DNA of 64,000 bases from Streptohalobacillus salinus (GCF_003201605.1 NZ_QJJR01000004.1:186001-250000), one strand, 5' to 3'; shown: positions 46,177 through 55,549, counted from the first letter of the stretch. A program made the numbers and translations. The notes: generated from the letters alone by a model not told the origin.

Positions 46177-46527
46177 AATAGGAATCGCCTCTTATGATCA
46201 TTATATAAATATTATAATGCACGGTCTCTACTTTGTTTATACCTTTGTGCTGTGAATATCTTCCCACACGTTTAAGTAAGCATAAATGGTTGTCAGTATG
46301 ACAATTTCATCTATGCTTACGAATCTTATTCGGTAGTTTTATTCACTTTTTATTGTTTCCTAATCTTGCTGTATGTGTTATCTTAAAAGTGAACCGCTTT
46401 TTCCAGAAATAATCCAAATCTCGCATCATTAGAAGGAAGATCTGGCGTGGTGATTACTACATAAGTGTAGGGCAACATAATTTTTATGCAAGATGTTAAG
46501 TGCTGATACCGAAGGAGGTTAGATAAG

Positions 46528-46785
46528 ATGTACTGGAAAATGCGTATGCCACTAATCTTAGCCAGTTTCGGAATAATCGCAGGGCTTTTTGAGCGGTTTT
46601 TCACTGTTTTTATGATAAATGCTTCGTATTATACGAGAAGTGCTAGTTACCTGATCATTGTTGGGAGCATTATTTTCATTTTAGAAAAAACAGGAATCAA
46701 CGAAAAACGTGTGCATGCACTAATCGGCGTGGTCATCATTCTCTTTGCTGTTGTTTTCGAAGGGTTTATGTCAACCGTCGCTTAA
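46528..46785 (+). CDS. Small membrane protein, 85 aa
   Basis: An 85-residue protein with three hydrophobic segments: IPLILASFGIIAGLF-like at the start (MRMPLILASFGIIAGLF), YLIIVGSIIFILE in the middle and LIGVVIILFAVVFEGF at the end. GAAGGAGGTTAGATAAG places the ATG. A strong terminator follows 47 bases after the stop. No family recognised. It is convergent with yitT. Confidence 0.7.
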   Translation: MYWKMRMPLILASFGIIAGLFERFFTVFMINASYYTRSASYLIIVGSIIFILEKTGINEKRVHALIGVVIILFAVVFEGFMSTVA

Positions 46786-46831
46786 AGATTAACACATAGA
46801 AAAGATTAACCAAGTAGATGGATACAAAACC

Positions 46832-46872
46832 AAAATAAGCCAGGGGCATAAATAATGCCCCTGGCTTATTTT
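46832..46872. terminator. Bidirectional terminator between the 85-aa gene and yitT
   Basis: A perfect 18-bp stem AAAATAAGCCAGGGGCAT / ATGCCCCTGGCTTATTTT with a 5-nt loop. Its right arm overlaps the yitT stop codon by two bases. Confidence 0.95.
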
Positions 46873-47680
46873 AGTTTTTCGCAAATTCCCCGTCAATCTC
46901 AACGGTTTCAAAAATATTAATGAATGCTTTTGGATCATGTTTTCTGACAATATCCTTAATTGTATTTGTTTCGTAGCGAGTGACAACCATCATTAAAAGA
47001 TCCTTCTCTTCTAAGGTATAGCCACCTTGTCCTTTAGAGAGCGTGATGCCGCGATAGATGGCTTCCAGTAGTTCTTTGCGGATCGCTTCACCTTCGGTTG
47101 TGACAATATGCATGGTTAATTTAATATGGTTGGTATGAATCGTATCAATTACTCGTCCAGTGATGTAGATATTTAACATGGTATAGAGGGCAATCGTCCA
47201 GTCAAACACAAGGCCGGAAATCAACACAATCACACCGTTCATCGCAGTTAGGAGTAACCCAATACTCATGTTACTCACACGTGAGACGATCATGGCAATG
47301 ATATCAAAACCCCCACTTGAACTAGAAAATTTCAAAATCACACCAATGCCAAGACCAGTAATCACACCACCAAAGATGCTGCCAAGCAATAAATCGTTGG
47401 CCAAGTCATAAATTGGGACGATAAATAGAAAAAAGGATAAGGTGATAACTACTAAAAATGTATTAAAGGTCACCTGTTTACCTAAGAAGTAGTAGCCTAT
47501 TATAAAAATCGGAATATTAAAGACAATGTTAAGAAGGCTAGTATCAAATGGAGAAATTAAACTGACTAAAATTGCTAAACCACTAACCCCTGCACTAAGA
47601 ACACCTGAAGGAATAAGAAACAAATTATATGCGAGGGCAATAATTAACGAGCCAACAATTATGGCTATATATTTTTTCAT
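46871..47680 (-). CDS. YitT family membrane protein (DUF161-DUF2179)
   Basis: A 269-aa protein with five or six hydrophobic helices, beginning MKKYIAIIVGSLIIALAYNLFLIPSG and containing GGVITGLGIGVILKFSSSSGGFDIIA. The C-terminal DUF2179 domain reads RGITLSKGQGGYTLEEKDLLMMVVTRYE. This is the typical YitT architecture (uncharacterised; possible transporter). ATG at 47680 is chosen with AAGGAGGAAGTGTTTG; the upstream extension to 47740 has no support. The terminator overlaps its 3' end. Confidence 0.93.
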   Translation of the reverse strand: MKKYIAIIVGSLIIALAYNLFLIPSGVLSAGVSGLAILVSLISPFDTSLLNIVFNIPIFIIGYYFLGKQVTFNTFLVVITLSFFLFIVPIYDLANDLLLGSIFGGVITGLGIGVILKFSSSSGGFDIIAMIVSRVSNMSIGLLLTAMNGVIVLISGLVFDWTIALYTMLNIYITGRVIDTIHTNHIKLTMHIVTTEGEAIRKELLEAIYRGITLSKGQGGYTLEEKDLLMMVVTRYETNTIKDIVRKHDPKAFINIFETVEIDGEFAKN

Positions 47681-47787
47681 CAAACACTTCCTCCTTTTCA
47701 CTTGCTTTATAAATTTAGCAAACGAAAACACGCTGGTCAAGACAATTGCCCATTCACGTTATTTTCTAAATATTAACGCTAATTTTT

Positions 47788-47817
47788 AATGAAACATAAT
47801 AGATATTATGTTTCATT
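47788..47817. repeat. dif-like palindrome upstream of the tyrosine recombinase
   Basis: Arms AATGAAACATAAT and ATTATGTTTCATT, perfect over 13 bp with a 4-bp centre. Read as 11+6+11 it is ATGAAACATAA, TAGATA, TTATGTTTCAT, which has the CATAA-N6-TTATG layout of Xer/dif sites. A third copy of the 11-mer ATGAAACATAA stands at 47886-47896. It may be the crossover site or the operator of the recombinase gene downstream. Confidence 0.6.
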
Positions 47818-47845
47818 GTGAAAAAAGATGAAAACGTGATAGAAT
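47816..47845 (+). promoter_or_regulatory. Candidate promoter of the recombinase gene
   Basis: -35 TTGTGA (47816-47821), an 18-bp spacer and an extended -10 TGATAGAAT with TAGAAT at 47840-47845. The -35 overlaps the end of the dif-like palindrome, so a protein bound there would block transcription. The leader to the start codon would be about 330 nt. Confidence 0.5.
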
Positions 47846-47852
47846 AAGGGTA

Positions 47853-47876
47853 TTACAGTGAATAATCGCACTGTAA
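47853..47876. repeat. 8-bp inverted repeat TTACAGTG / CACTGTAA
   Basis: A perfect inverted repeat with an 8-nt spacer, at or just after the predicted transcription start of the recombinase gene. It has an operator-like position. Confidence 0.5.
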
Positions 47877-47928
47877 AATATTATCATGAAACATAACAAT
47901 GTTTTTCGTTCCGAGAAATTATGGAAAT

Positions 47929-47958
47929 ATAATTTATCGCAATAAAGCGATAAATTAT
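47929..47958. repeat. 12-bp inverted repeat with 6-bp centre
   Basis: ATAATTTATCGC, AATAAA, GCGATAAATTAT: perfect arms around a 6-bp spacer, the spacing of tyrosine-recombinase core sites. No T-run follows, so it is not a standard terminator. It lies 221 bases before the recombinase start. Confidence 0.55.
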
Positions 47959-48178
47959 CGTTATGCGCCTGTCAATTTTTTGATTCACCAGAACCGTTTG
48001 CTATTTAGAACTAGATGGTTGATTTAGTTAGTGTATACCCAAAATAAGAACAATTGTTCGTTTGTTGTCAGAAGGCATTTTAACGCAATGAGTTCCATTT
48101 TTGTGTGTGATAACCCGATTAACGTAAAATATGGCGTGATCAATAAATTGAAGAGAATGGAAAAAGGAGGAAGTCCTC

Positions 48179-48904
48179 ATGAACAAACAACAAGTGGCGA
48201 AGTACGTTTATTTAACAACGGGTGAGTATGACTATTTATTAGCTAAATTCGGTGATTATCAGCTAAAGGATAAAATTCAAAAATTAAACGCTTCTAAAAT
48301 TAAAGACCCGGCCCGCCAAGTAACTATTCAGTCGGATTATCATGCTTTAATTAGTCGGGGGATGCAGACGGTTGAACCGATTCGTGATAAAGTTTTAATT
48401 CAAGCGATGAAAGAGACACTAAGAAGAAAATCAGAACGCAATTATTTTCTGTTTGTGATGGGCATTAACACCGGACTTAGAATCAGTGATTTATTACCCT
48501 TACGCGTTAATGATGTGCGCGATAAAACGCATATCATCTTAAAAGAAAAAAAGACAAACAAAACGAAGCGATTTTTAATCAACTTAGAACTGCGCCAGTT
48601 AATTGATACATATGCAGCAGAAATGGAAGATGGTGATTATCTCTTCCCTTCTTATAAGACAGGTCTACCGATTCAACGCATCCAGGCATATAAAGTTTTA
48701 AGTGAGGCAGCGAAAGCGGTAGGTGTACAAAATTTCGGCACCCACAGCATGAGAAAAACATTTGGATTTTGGCATTATACCATCAATAAAAATGTCGCGC
48801 TCTTACAAGACATCTTTAATCACGCTTCCCCGGATATTACGTTGCGATATATCGGGATCAACCAAGACATCGTTGACCGAAGTCTCGAACACTTTAGTCT
48901 CTAA
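48179..48904 (+). CDS. Tyrosine recombinase (site-specific integrase family)
   Basis: A 241-aa recombinase with the full catalytic set: Arg in INTGLRISDLL, Lys in the beta-hairpin KEKKTNKTKR, His-x-x-Arg in THSMRKTFG, His in FNHASPDITLRY and the nucleophile Tyr in that same motif (RYIGI). The N-terminal part is only about 80 residues, shorter than XerC/D (about 300 aa total). Strong AAAAAGGAGG site. It has no phage or transposon genes around it, has inverted repeats upstream and is followed by its own terminator, so it appears to be an isolated recombinase unit. Confidence 0.93.
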   Translation: MNKQQVAKYVYLTTGEYDYLLAKFGDYQLKDKIQKLNASKIKDPARQVTIQSDYHALISRGMQTVEPIRDKVLIQAMKETLRRKSERNYFLFVMGINTGLRISDLLPLRVNDVRDKTHIILKEKKTNKTKRFLINLELRQLIDTYAAEMEDGDYLFPSYKTGLPIQRIQAYKVLSEAAKAVGVQNFGTHSMRKTFGFWHYTINKNVALLQDIFNHASPDITLRYIGINQDIVDRSLEHFSL

Positions 48905-48973
48905 CTATGCAGAGGTGTTCACAGAGTTAGCCTTGTTAAAGAAAAAACTTAAACGCTCCGGATCCCAACCTAT

Positions 48974-49015
48974 GCTAAAAGCCCCTTTCGCGAATGCGTC
49001 AAAGGGGCTTTTAGC
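48974..49015. terminator. Strong terminator between recombinase and tenA
   Basis: A perfect 15-bp stem GCTAAAAGCCCCTTT / AAAGGGGCTTTTAGC with a 12-nt loop, between the convergent recombinase and tenA genes. Confidence 0.9.
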
Positions 49016-49061
49016 TGAGTTTAAAATCGCCTATTCATTTTAAAGCATATGGTAATTTTTA

Positions 49062-49751
49062 TTAGCGAATTGGTGTTTTCTGATAAGCCTCCATTGGCCA
49101 TTTCTCTAACGTATAGGCCATTTCCCAAAACATATATTCATATTGACTGCTTTTTAAAAAATGACCTTTCATTCGTTCGCGTTCAGCTTCAGTAACGGTG
49201 GCTGCAATCTCATCTAAGCGATTGATTTGTTCATGGACAAGTTCAGTGAACCATTCTGATCCATACGTATCGATCCATGTCTGATAGATCGGTTCATTCG
49301 GTCTTTTATGTTTTAACTTTTCGCCGATTTCATAGTATAGCCAATAACATGGCAAAATGGCAGCGATAATATCACCTAAATGACCGAACTGTCCTGCACG
49401 GTACATATGAGAAGTGTAAGCGTAAGCGGTCGGTGCAGGTTCGAAGTTTTTCATGTCTTCATCAGTAATTCCTAACAGTGTTCGAAAGGTTCGATGTAAA
49501 CTCATCTCCGCCTCGTATGTGCCTTGGGCATGCATGGCTAATCGATTGGTGACAGCCAAGTCCTCAGCTTTTGCAGCCGCTAATGCTTGGTTTTTGGCGA
49601 AGTGCGTTAAGTAATAGGAATCTTGTAACACATAATAACGAAACCGATCAAGCGGTAAGGTACCGTCCCCAATGCCTTGGACGAACGGGTGATTAAAACT
49701 TGCTTGCCAAATCGGATCTGCCTCTTGTCTTAATTCTTCTGAAAACTTCAT
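49062..49751 (-). CDS. tenA: Thiaminase II (TenA), thiamine-pyrimidine salvage
   Basis: A 229-aa TenA that hydrolyses aminopyrimidine thiamine breakdown products to HMP. Marks are MKFSEELRQEADPIWQASF.HPFVQGIGDGTL, YYVLQDSYYLTHF, the catalytic Cys in AAILPCYWLYYEIG and the C-terminal Glu region SSQYEYMFWEMAY. ATG at 49751 with AAGGAGAGAAAACG is chosen; the frame from 49790 overlaps the riboswitch terminator. It stands under a TPP riboswitch and no other thi gene is in the window. Confidence 0.95.
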   Translation of the reverse strand: MKFSEELRQEADPIWQASFNHPFVQGIGDGTLPLDRFRYYVLQDSYYLTHFAKNQALAAAKAEDLAVTNRLAMHAQGTYEAEMSLHRTFRTLLGITDEDMKNFEPAPTAYAYTSHMYRAGQFGHLGDIIAAILPCYWLYYEIGEKLKHKRPNEPIYQTWIDTYGSEWFTELVHEQINRLDEIAATVTEAERERMKGHFLKSSQYEYMFWEMAYTLEKWPMEAYQKTPIR

Positions 49752-49777
49752 CGTTTTCTCTCCTTCTTTTATAAACA

Positions 49778-49809
49778 AAAACCACTTCAAATAAAGCCTG
49801 AAGTGGTTT
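49778..49809 (-). terminator. Riboswitch-controlled terminator ahead of tenA
   Basis: Minus-strand hairpin AAACCACTTCA / TGAAGTGGTTT followed by a T-run, between the TPP aptamer and the tenA start. Its CCACTT arm resembles the P1 arms of the aptamer, fitting a transcription-termination switch. Confidence 0.8.
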
Positions 49810-49840
49810 GATTATAAAAAGTAAGACGTTTAATCAAGAG

Positions 49841-49935
49841 CCACTTCCCTACGCTAGCATAAACTAGATCAGGTTCTAAGAGTCTCAAAGCCTTTACTTC
49901 GATCTCAGTCACTTATCGGTGACACCCCTAGTGGT
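49841..49935 (-). promoter_or_regulatory. TPP riboswitch (THI box)
   Basis: The minus-strand leader contains CCACTAGGGGTGTC, the GACTGAGA-type TPP-binding motif (ACTGAGATCGAAG), the core GAACCTGATCTAG, a TTATGCTAG element and GCGTAGGGAAGTGG, in order and spacing of the THI element. P1 is formed by CCACT and AGTGG. TPP binding is expected to favour the terminator upstream of tenA. Confidence 0.95.
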
Positions 49936-49994
49936 TTTTGTTTATATGAATTTTTATACGTTTAATGTAACATAGTCAAGATGAATGTCAAGGG

Positions 49995-51872
49995 CTATTT
50001 CATCACTTTCCAGACATCGTTGGCGTAGCTAACAGGATCCTCTACTGGCAGACCTTCAATCAGCAATGCTTGGTTATAAAGAATATTTGCATAAGTGGCA
50101 ATTAAGTCTTCATTTTCCAAGGCGTTTTCTTTTAATTGATTGAAAATCTGGTGATTGGTATTAATTTCTAATACTTTATCCGCTTTAACACCTTGATTTT
50201 CTGGCATCATACTTAAGACTTTTTCCATTTCGATTGAAATGTCCCCTTCATTTGTTAAACAAACCGGGTGCGTTTTAAGTCGTTTTGATGGACGCACGTC
50301 AGAAACTTTACCACTTAACTGTTCTTTCATTTTATCAAAGATTTTTTGATCTTCATCAGTAACCTCAGGTGCGTTTGTTTCATCGTCATCACCTAGCTCT
50401 AAATCACCGCTTGATACGGATTTAAATGTTTTGCCTTCGTATTCTTGTAACATTTTAAGTGCGAATTCATCAATATCATCAGTTAAGTAAAGGATTTCAA
50501 ACCCTTTATCTTTGACCATTTCTGTTTGTGGTAAGTTCTCGATACGTGCATGCGATTCACCCGTTGCATAGTAGATAATGGTTTGATCTTCTTTCATCCG
50601 ATCAACGTATTCTTGTAAGGTGACAAGTGTCTCTTCAGTTGATGAGTAAAATAAGAGCAAATCTTTCAGTGTGTCTTTGTTTTGACCAAAGTCACTGTAG
50701 ACACCGTATTTTAATTGACGGCCGAACGCCTTAAAGAACGTTTCATATTTCTCACGGTCATTCATTAATAACTTTTTCAATTCTTGCTTGATTTTTTTGA
50801 CTAAGTTTTTCTCGATTAATTTCAGTTGACGGTCATGTTGCAGCATTTCACGTGAAATATTTAGTGATAGGTCTTCGGAATCAACTAATCCTTTCACAAA
50901 ACTAAAGTAATCAGGTAATAACTCAGGTGCTTTGTTCATAATCAGTACACCATTTGAATATAGTTCTAAGCCCTTTTCATATTCTTGTGAATAATAGTTA
51001 TAAGGTGCTGATTCAGGGATATATAAAATCGCTTGATAGCGAATATTCCCATCAACGGATAAATGGACATGGGTCAGTGGATCATCAAACCCGTAGTGCT
51101 TTTCTTTATAAAATTCATGATAGTCTTCATCAGTTAATTCTGTTTTATTTTTCTTCCAGATCGGCACCATGCTGTTGACAGTTTTTTCTTCGACGACGGT
51201 CTCATACTCATCGTCACTATCTGCTTTTAATTGTTCTTCTGTGAGTTCCATTTTTATTGGGTAGCGAATAAAGTCTGAATACTTTTTCACGATTTGTTGA
51301 AGTTGCTGTTCATCTAGGAATTGATCAAAGTCATCATCTTCACTGCTTTCTTTCACTTTAAGGGTAATTGTTGTCCCAATGCTGTCTTTCTCAGCATCTT
51401 CAATTGTAAACCCATCAGCACCCTCTGAATGCCAGCGGTAGGCTTGTTCACTACCAAGTGCCCTAGAGATAACTGTTACCTCGTCAGCAACCATAAAAGC
51501 AGCATAGAAACCGACACCGAACTGCCCAATGATGTCATAGCCATCTTTGATTTCGTTTTCTTTTTTGAATGCTAATGAGCCACTTTTTGCAATGACCCCT
51601 AAGTTGGATTCAAGTTCTTCTTTTGTCATCCCAATCCCTGTGTCCTGTACAGTCAATTCACGTTCATCTTTGTTAACATCGATTTTTATGTAGTAATCGG
51701 ATTGATTAAACGTTATCGAATCATCCGTTAATGCACGGTAATACATTTTATCAATCGCATCACTTGCATTGGAAATTAATTCGCGTAAAAAAACTTCTCG
51801 CTTCGAATAGATTGAATTGATCATCATGTCGAGTAGTCGTCTTGACTCTGCTTCAAACTGTTGTTTTGCCAT
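49995..51872 (-). CDS. htpG: Molecular chaperone HtpG (Hsp90)
   Basis: A 625-aa Hsp90 chaperone. The N-terminal GHKL ATPase domain shows [22 protein letters not shown], and [16 protein letters not shown] split over the lid, with ATP bound in this pocket. The middle domain begins near residue 230 and has [16 protein letters not shown]. The C-terminal dimerisation domain follows. Full length and intact. The start is ATG after AAGAGGGGATTAAATA. A CIRCE operator lies 35 bases upstream, so the gene is predicted to be repressed by HrcA and heat-induced. Confidence 0.97.
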   Translation of the reverse strand: MAKQQFEAESRRLLDMMINSIYSKREVFLRELISNASDAIDKMYYRALTDDSITFNQSDYYIKIDVNKDERELTVQDTGIGMTKEELESNLGVIAKSGSLAFKKENEIKDGYDIIGQFGVGFYAAFMVADEVTVISRALGSEQAYRWHSEGADGFTIEDAEKDSIGTTITLKVKESSEDDDFDQFLDEQQLQQIVKKYSDFIRYPIKMELTEEQLKADSDDEYETVVEEKTVNSMVPIWKKNKTELTDEDYHEFYKEKHYGFDDPLTHVHLSVDGNIRYQAILYIPESAPYNYYSQEYEKGLELYSNGVLIMNKAPELLPDYFSFVKGLVDSEDLSLNISREMLQHDRQLKLIEKNLVKKIKQELKKLLMNDREKYETFFKAFGRQLKYGVYSDFGQNKDTLKDLLLFYSSTEETLVTLQEYVDRMKEDQTIIYYATGESHARIENLPQTEMVKDKGFEILYLTDDIDEFALKMLQEYEGKTFKSVSSGDLELGDDDETNAPEVTDEDQKIFDKMKEQLSGKVSDVRPSKRLKTHPVCLTNEGDISIEMEKVLSMMPENQGVKADKVLEINTNHQIFNQLKENALENEDLIATYANILYNQALLIEGLPVEDPVSYANDVWKVMK

Positions 51873-51906
51873 TATTTAATCCCCTCTTATCTTGGTTAAT
51901 GTATTA

Positions 51907-51933
51907 TTAGCACTTAACTGTTATGAGTGCTAA
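51907..51933 (-). promoter_or_regulatory. CIRCE element (HrcA operator) of htpG
   Basis: TTAGCACTT-N9-GAGTGCTAA, one mismatch from the consensus TTAGCACTC-N9-GAGTGCTAA. It lies at the predicted transcription start of htpG. Confidence 0.92.
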
Positions 51934-51940
51934 TATATAT

Positions 51941-51969
51941 TTTTTAACACAGATTTTGTCTTCTGTCAA
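51941..51969 (-). promoter_or_regulatory. Sigma-A promoter of htpG
   Basis: On the minus strand, consensus -35 TTGACA (51964-51969), a 17-bp spacer and an AT-rich -10 (TAAAAA running into TATATAT), just upstream of the CIRCE element. Confidence 0.75.
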
Positions 51970-52123
51970 TCGAAGTCATTATGAAAAACTTAGACGATCT
52001 CGTTGTAGCGAGAGACTATTATTCTAGATTTAGCGCAGAACGAGAGAAACTTCTTATCAGAAAAGTTTATGCATGTGCGATCACAATCCAAACCGAAAAG
52101 TTATGTTTTCTGATGCGACAAAA

Positions 52124-52157
52124 AAAGTCTTTGGTTCGCATTTGAACCAAAGACTTT
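52124..52157. terminator. Terminator of the IDEAL-domain gene
   Basis: A perfect 14-bp stem AAAGTCTTTGGTTC / GAACCAAAGACTTT with a 6-nt loop and an A-run on the left, which is a T-run on the minus strand. Confidence 0.88.
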
Positions 52158-52161
52158 ACTA

Positions 52162-52527
52162 TTATATATGTGACACACCGGTATAATCGATATGACGTTC
52201 GTTTTCAACTTCTCTTTTTAAATAATTGTATTGATCTGAAAGTGCGTCAAACCATGTTTTATCATTTGTTAAGAGTGCAAGATCGATTAATTGTTCAAGT
52301 TCTCCTAATGTATGATATTTACTGATCGGTTCGACTTCAAGTTTAACGGTATGGACTTGGATACTATGGCCACTTAAGAGATGATTATCACTCGCGATCA
52401 CACGTAATTGTACGACCTCCTCATCTGTCATTTCTTTTTCAATGAAACCATGAATGCGTTCGCCTTTCTTTGTGCGAAGCTTTACCCAATCGCCAACTTC
52501 AACTTGTTTTCTGATTTCGTTTCCCAT
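52162..52527 (-). CDS. IDEAL-domain protein
   Basis: A 121-aa soluble protein. The N-terminal half is beta-rich (VGDWVKLRTKKGERIHGFIEK). The C-terminal segment LEQLIDLALLTNDKTWFDAL matches the IDEAL domain (I-x-x-L-I-D-x-A-L-x-x-x-D-x-x-x-F), a short Firmicute module also found in ComK-region and YpiB-type proteins. The exact role is unknown. The ATG follows AAAAGGTGGTGTCAAAGC. It is monocistronic, with a terminator beside its stop. Confidence 0.8.
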   Translation of the reverse strand: MGNEIRKQVEVGDWVKLRTKKGERIHGFIEKEMTDEEVVQLRVIASDNHLLSGHSIQVHTVKLEVEPISKYHTLGELEQLIDLALLTNDKTWFDALSDQYNYLKREVENERHIDYTGVSHI

Positions 52528-52631
52528 GCTTTGACACCACCTTTTAGAATAGTTATATTTAAATTGACAGAATTATTTGAATCGTCAATTAAAATATTTA
52601 ATTGTTATTTTAATCGGTTTAGTCCAATAAG

Positions 52632-55379
52632 TCAATAGAGTTGCTTAAAATAATCTTTAGTTAAAGGCTGACTAAATAAGAAACCTTGCCAAGCGTCTAT
52701 CGGATATGCTAGCAGATAACGGGCTTGTTCTTCTGTTTCAATTCCTTCTTGAATGACTCGAATATTGAGCGTGTGCGCATGTTCTATCATCCGTTGAAAT
52801 GCTGCTAGATCAGCCGTTGAATCGAGTAAATCATTCAATACAGTCTGACTAATTTTTATCACGTTAACCGGTAAGCGTTTAAGCTTTTGACTCGTAATGT
52901 AATTTTCATCAAAATGATCGATGGCAATCCGAAAACCCGAGGTTTGATACATCATCAGAATTTTTTGGACCGGTGACTTGAGTTTAGTCACTAGTGTTTC
53001 TTCTACTTCAATGACCAAATGCTCAGCTGCCAGACCATAATCATTAGTCAATTGCTCAATGCGATCATGTGTCAACATATTAAGTAACTGTGTTTCGCTA
53101 AGGTTAATGTGCAGATCAATCGGCACAGTATGTTGCTGATTGTACTCAGCAACAGTATTGATGGCATCTTTAATTGCACTTAAACCGATGGAGTGAATCA
53201 ACCCGTTTTGTTCACTAATGGGTAAGAATGTCTGTGGTGAAATAAGGCCAAGTTTTGAATGCTCCCAACGGATCAATGCTTCAACGGCGACTAAAGCCTG
53301 GGTATCCTTACTAAAGATTGGTTGATACTTTACGAGGATTTCATCACGGGCGACAGCTTGATAGAGATCGGTTTCCAGTCGTATGGCTTGAGATACTTCA
53401 GTCTGTAATTCTTTGGTGTAGATACGATACGTGTTTTTTCCCTGTTGTTTTGCTTGATACATACTTAAATCTGCGAATTTTGTTAACTCATTAATGGTTT
53501 GCGTGTGTTTTGGATACAAACTAATTCCAATGCTAGCCGTTACAACAAAAGCATGGCCATCAAATAGATAAGGTTGGGTTAACGCTCTGATTAATTGATT
53601 GGCAAGTTCATTAATTTCTAAACGACTTTCATCATAGTTAGCAATGATGGTAAATTCATCCCCACCAAAACGAAACACTTGATCTTTTTCACCAAGGGTT
53701 GCTTCAATGCGATGAGCGACTTCAATCAACAATTGATCACCAGCGTCATGACCAAAGGTGTCATTGACATATTTGAAACGGTCTAAATCTAAAAACATCA
53801 CCGCAAAACTATTGTTTCCTTGATCGGACATGTCAATCGCTGCTTTTATTTGTTTTTTGAACAATTTACGATTCCCTATCGCGGTTAACTCATCATGATA
53901 CACTTGATGCTCGATTAACGCTTGTTGTTCACGAATTGTTGTGATGTCGGTTGCAATTAATAGGATTTCCGTTTCGTTGCCACTTAGTCCTAAAAATGGT
54001 TGTTTGATCACCTGATACCAATGTTCAACACCGTTTGTACCCACATGATGGTCTTCATACTCCATACTGGCGTGGGTATCAAGAATGTGATGATTAATGG
54101 TTATATCTTTTTCGGCACGATGCACCAGCGCTTTGATACCCTTAATGTTCTTTCCAACCATTTCTTCTGGTGTAAGTCCGTACACGTTGGCATAGCTATT
54201 GTTGACCATTGTATAACGACCATCGACAGTCATGGTATAGATTAAAGTAGGACTTGTGTTAATGATCCGATCGAGAAAAGCTTTTTGTCTTTGAAGGCTG
54301 TCTTCTTTCTTAAAGACATCATAACGATACTGCTCTAATTGATGAACCATTTCATTAAATTGTTGATTAATGGAACCAATCTGCTGATTTGGGTTCACTG
54401 CATCAATCCGGTGTTGATAATCACCGGAACTAACGGCTTGAATCGCAGTTAAAAGTTGTTGATAAGGTCGCTGATTGCGATAAGTGACTATAGATATTAC
54501 TAAGAACAGAAGGACAGACAAGCCAATTAAGACAGGAAGTAACAACTGGTTTAGGTCACTAATAAATTGTTGAGATAAATGTTCAGGGACAATCAATAAT
54601 AAATGCCAGTCTGTACGTGCAAGCGTTTGATGACTAACTGCATAACCTGATCTTTCATCATGCATGAGACGCGGTTCAAATGGATGCGTGGTTTGATTCA
54701 AAGTTTCATGAACTAACGGTTTTAAGTGATCCAGTGGGTTAGGATTAGATAGAGCATTATAGGTATAGACAGGTTGTTCCGCTTTATCTAAGATAGCTAA
54801 ATAATAGTCGTTAGCAAAAGAAATGGATTGAAAAAAAGATTGCATCGTTTGATTAATCGATAAATCGATAAATAAGTGAAGTTGTTCATTGGTCTGTGGT
54901 AAGGGAATAATGTATTCGAGTAAGTTAGGTTTGGCAATCATACGTGCTCGTTCAAGCGACGGTTCATCGACACGCACAACCTCTGTTTCATCAATGTCGT
55001 TAGCGCCAACAGTACCGTGAAAGACAGAGACCTCAATGAGTTGATCCTCATTAATTATCAAGCCGTAATCTACCATATTGGAATAACGAATCAGATCCAG
55101 TAAGCCCGCTCTTTTTTCGAGCCGATCTCTACTTAGTAAGCGTTCTTGAGTTTCTGCATGCGAAACTAGCCCTTCTAATTCATCGGTTAAAACGTTGAAG
55201 TGATGATTAAAGCGCTCTGTTGTCGATATGATCATTTCATCGTAATAGTCTTTTGTGAAATTGGTTAAGATGGCGCTTGATGCCCAAATTAACGCAATTG
55301 CTAAAAAAGATACAATACTGAAATTTAATAGGAGAATTTTGAAAAAGCTTTGCTTTTGACTTAATTTGAACCTTCTCAT
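52632..55379 (-). CDS. PAS-GGDEF-EAL cyclic-di-GMP signalling protein
   Basis: A 915-aa membrane sensor. TM1 is near residues 13-35, followed by a large extracytoplasmic sensor domain, TM2 near 280-300 and HAMP. A PAS domain (residues about 370-480) leads into GGDEF with an intact GGDEF motif near residue 573, so diguanylate cyclase activity is plausible. The EAL domain has EALIRWEH near 700 and EGIETEEQ near the end. The metal-binding loop usually reading DDFGTGYSS is DHFDENYIT near 821, and KID is KIS, so phosphodiesterase activity is doubtful. The start ATG follows AGAGGAAGTG. It is monocistronic. Confidence 0.93.
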   Translation of the reverse strand: MRRFKLSQKQSFFKILLLNFSIVSFLAIALIWASSAILTNFTKDYYDEMIISTTERFNHHFNVLTDELEGLVSHAETQERLLSRDRLEKRAGLLDLIRYSNMVDYGLIINEDQLIEVSVFHGTVGANDIDETEVVRVDEPSLERARMIAKPNLLEYIIPLPQTNEQLHLFIDLSINQTMQSFFQSISFANDYYLAILDKAEQPVYTYNALSNPNPLDHLKPLVHETLNQTTHPFEPRLMHDERSGYAVSHQTLARTDWHLLLIVPEHLSQQFISDLNQLLLPVLIGLSVLLFLVISIVTYRNQRPYQQLLTAIQAVSSGDYQHRIDAVNPNQQIGSINQQFNEMVHQLEQYRYDVFKKEDSLQRQKAFLDRIINTSPTLIYTMTVDGRYTMVNNSYANVYGLTPEEMVGKNIKGIKALVHRAEKDITINHHILDTHASMEYEDHHVGTNGVEHWYQVIKQPFLGLSGNETEILLIATDITTIREQQALIEHQVYHDELTAIGNRKLFKKQIKAAIDMSDQGNNSFAVMFLDLDRFKYVNDTFGHDAGDQLLIEVAHRIEATLGEKDQVFRFGGDEFTIIANYDESRLEINELANQLIRALTQPYLFDGHAFVVTASIGISLYPKHTQTINELTKFADLSMYQAKQQGKNTYRIYTKELQTEVSQAIRLETDLYQAVARDEILVKYQPIFSKDTQALVAVEALIRWEHSKLGLISPQTFLPISEQNGLIHSIGLSAIKDAINTVAEYNQQHTVPIDLHINLSETQLLNMLTHDRIEQLTNDYGLAAEHLVIEVEETLVTKLKSPVQKILMMYQTSGFRIAIDHFDENYITSQKLKRLPVNVIKISQTVLNDLLDSTADLAAFQRMIEHAHTLNIRVIQEGIETEEQARYLLAYPIDAWQGFLFSQPLTKDYFKQLY

Positions 55380-55488
55380 GATGTTTCACTTCCTCTTATG
55401 GTCAAATCTATTTTAATCGAGTTGAAGGAAAAAATACAATAATAAGCGTATCATAGTTATCAATTCGAATAAAATCAAATGAAAACAA

Positions 55489-55517
55489 TTGTCATGAGCC
55501 GCTTTTTTTGATATAGT
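55489..55517 (+). promoter_or_regulatory. Promoter of dapA
   Basis: -35 TTGTCA (55489-55494), 17-bp spacer, -10 TATAGT (55512-55517), about 30 bases before the lysine riboswitch. Confidence 0.8.
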
Positions 55518-55549
55518 GAAACCACATTCACATAATCTTCAATCTCGTA

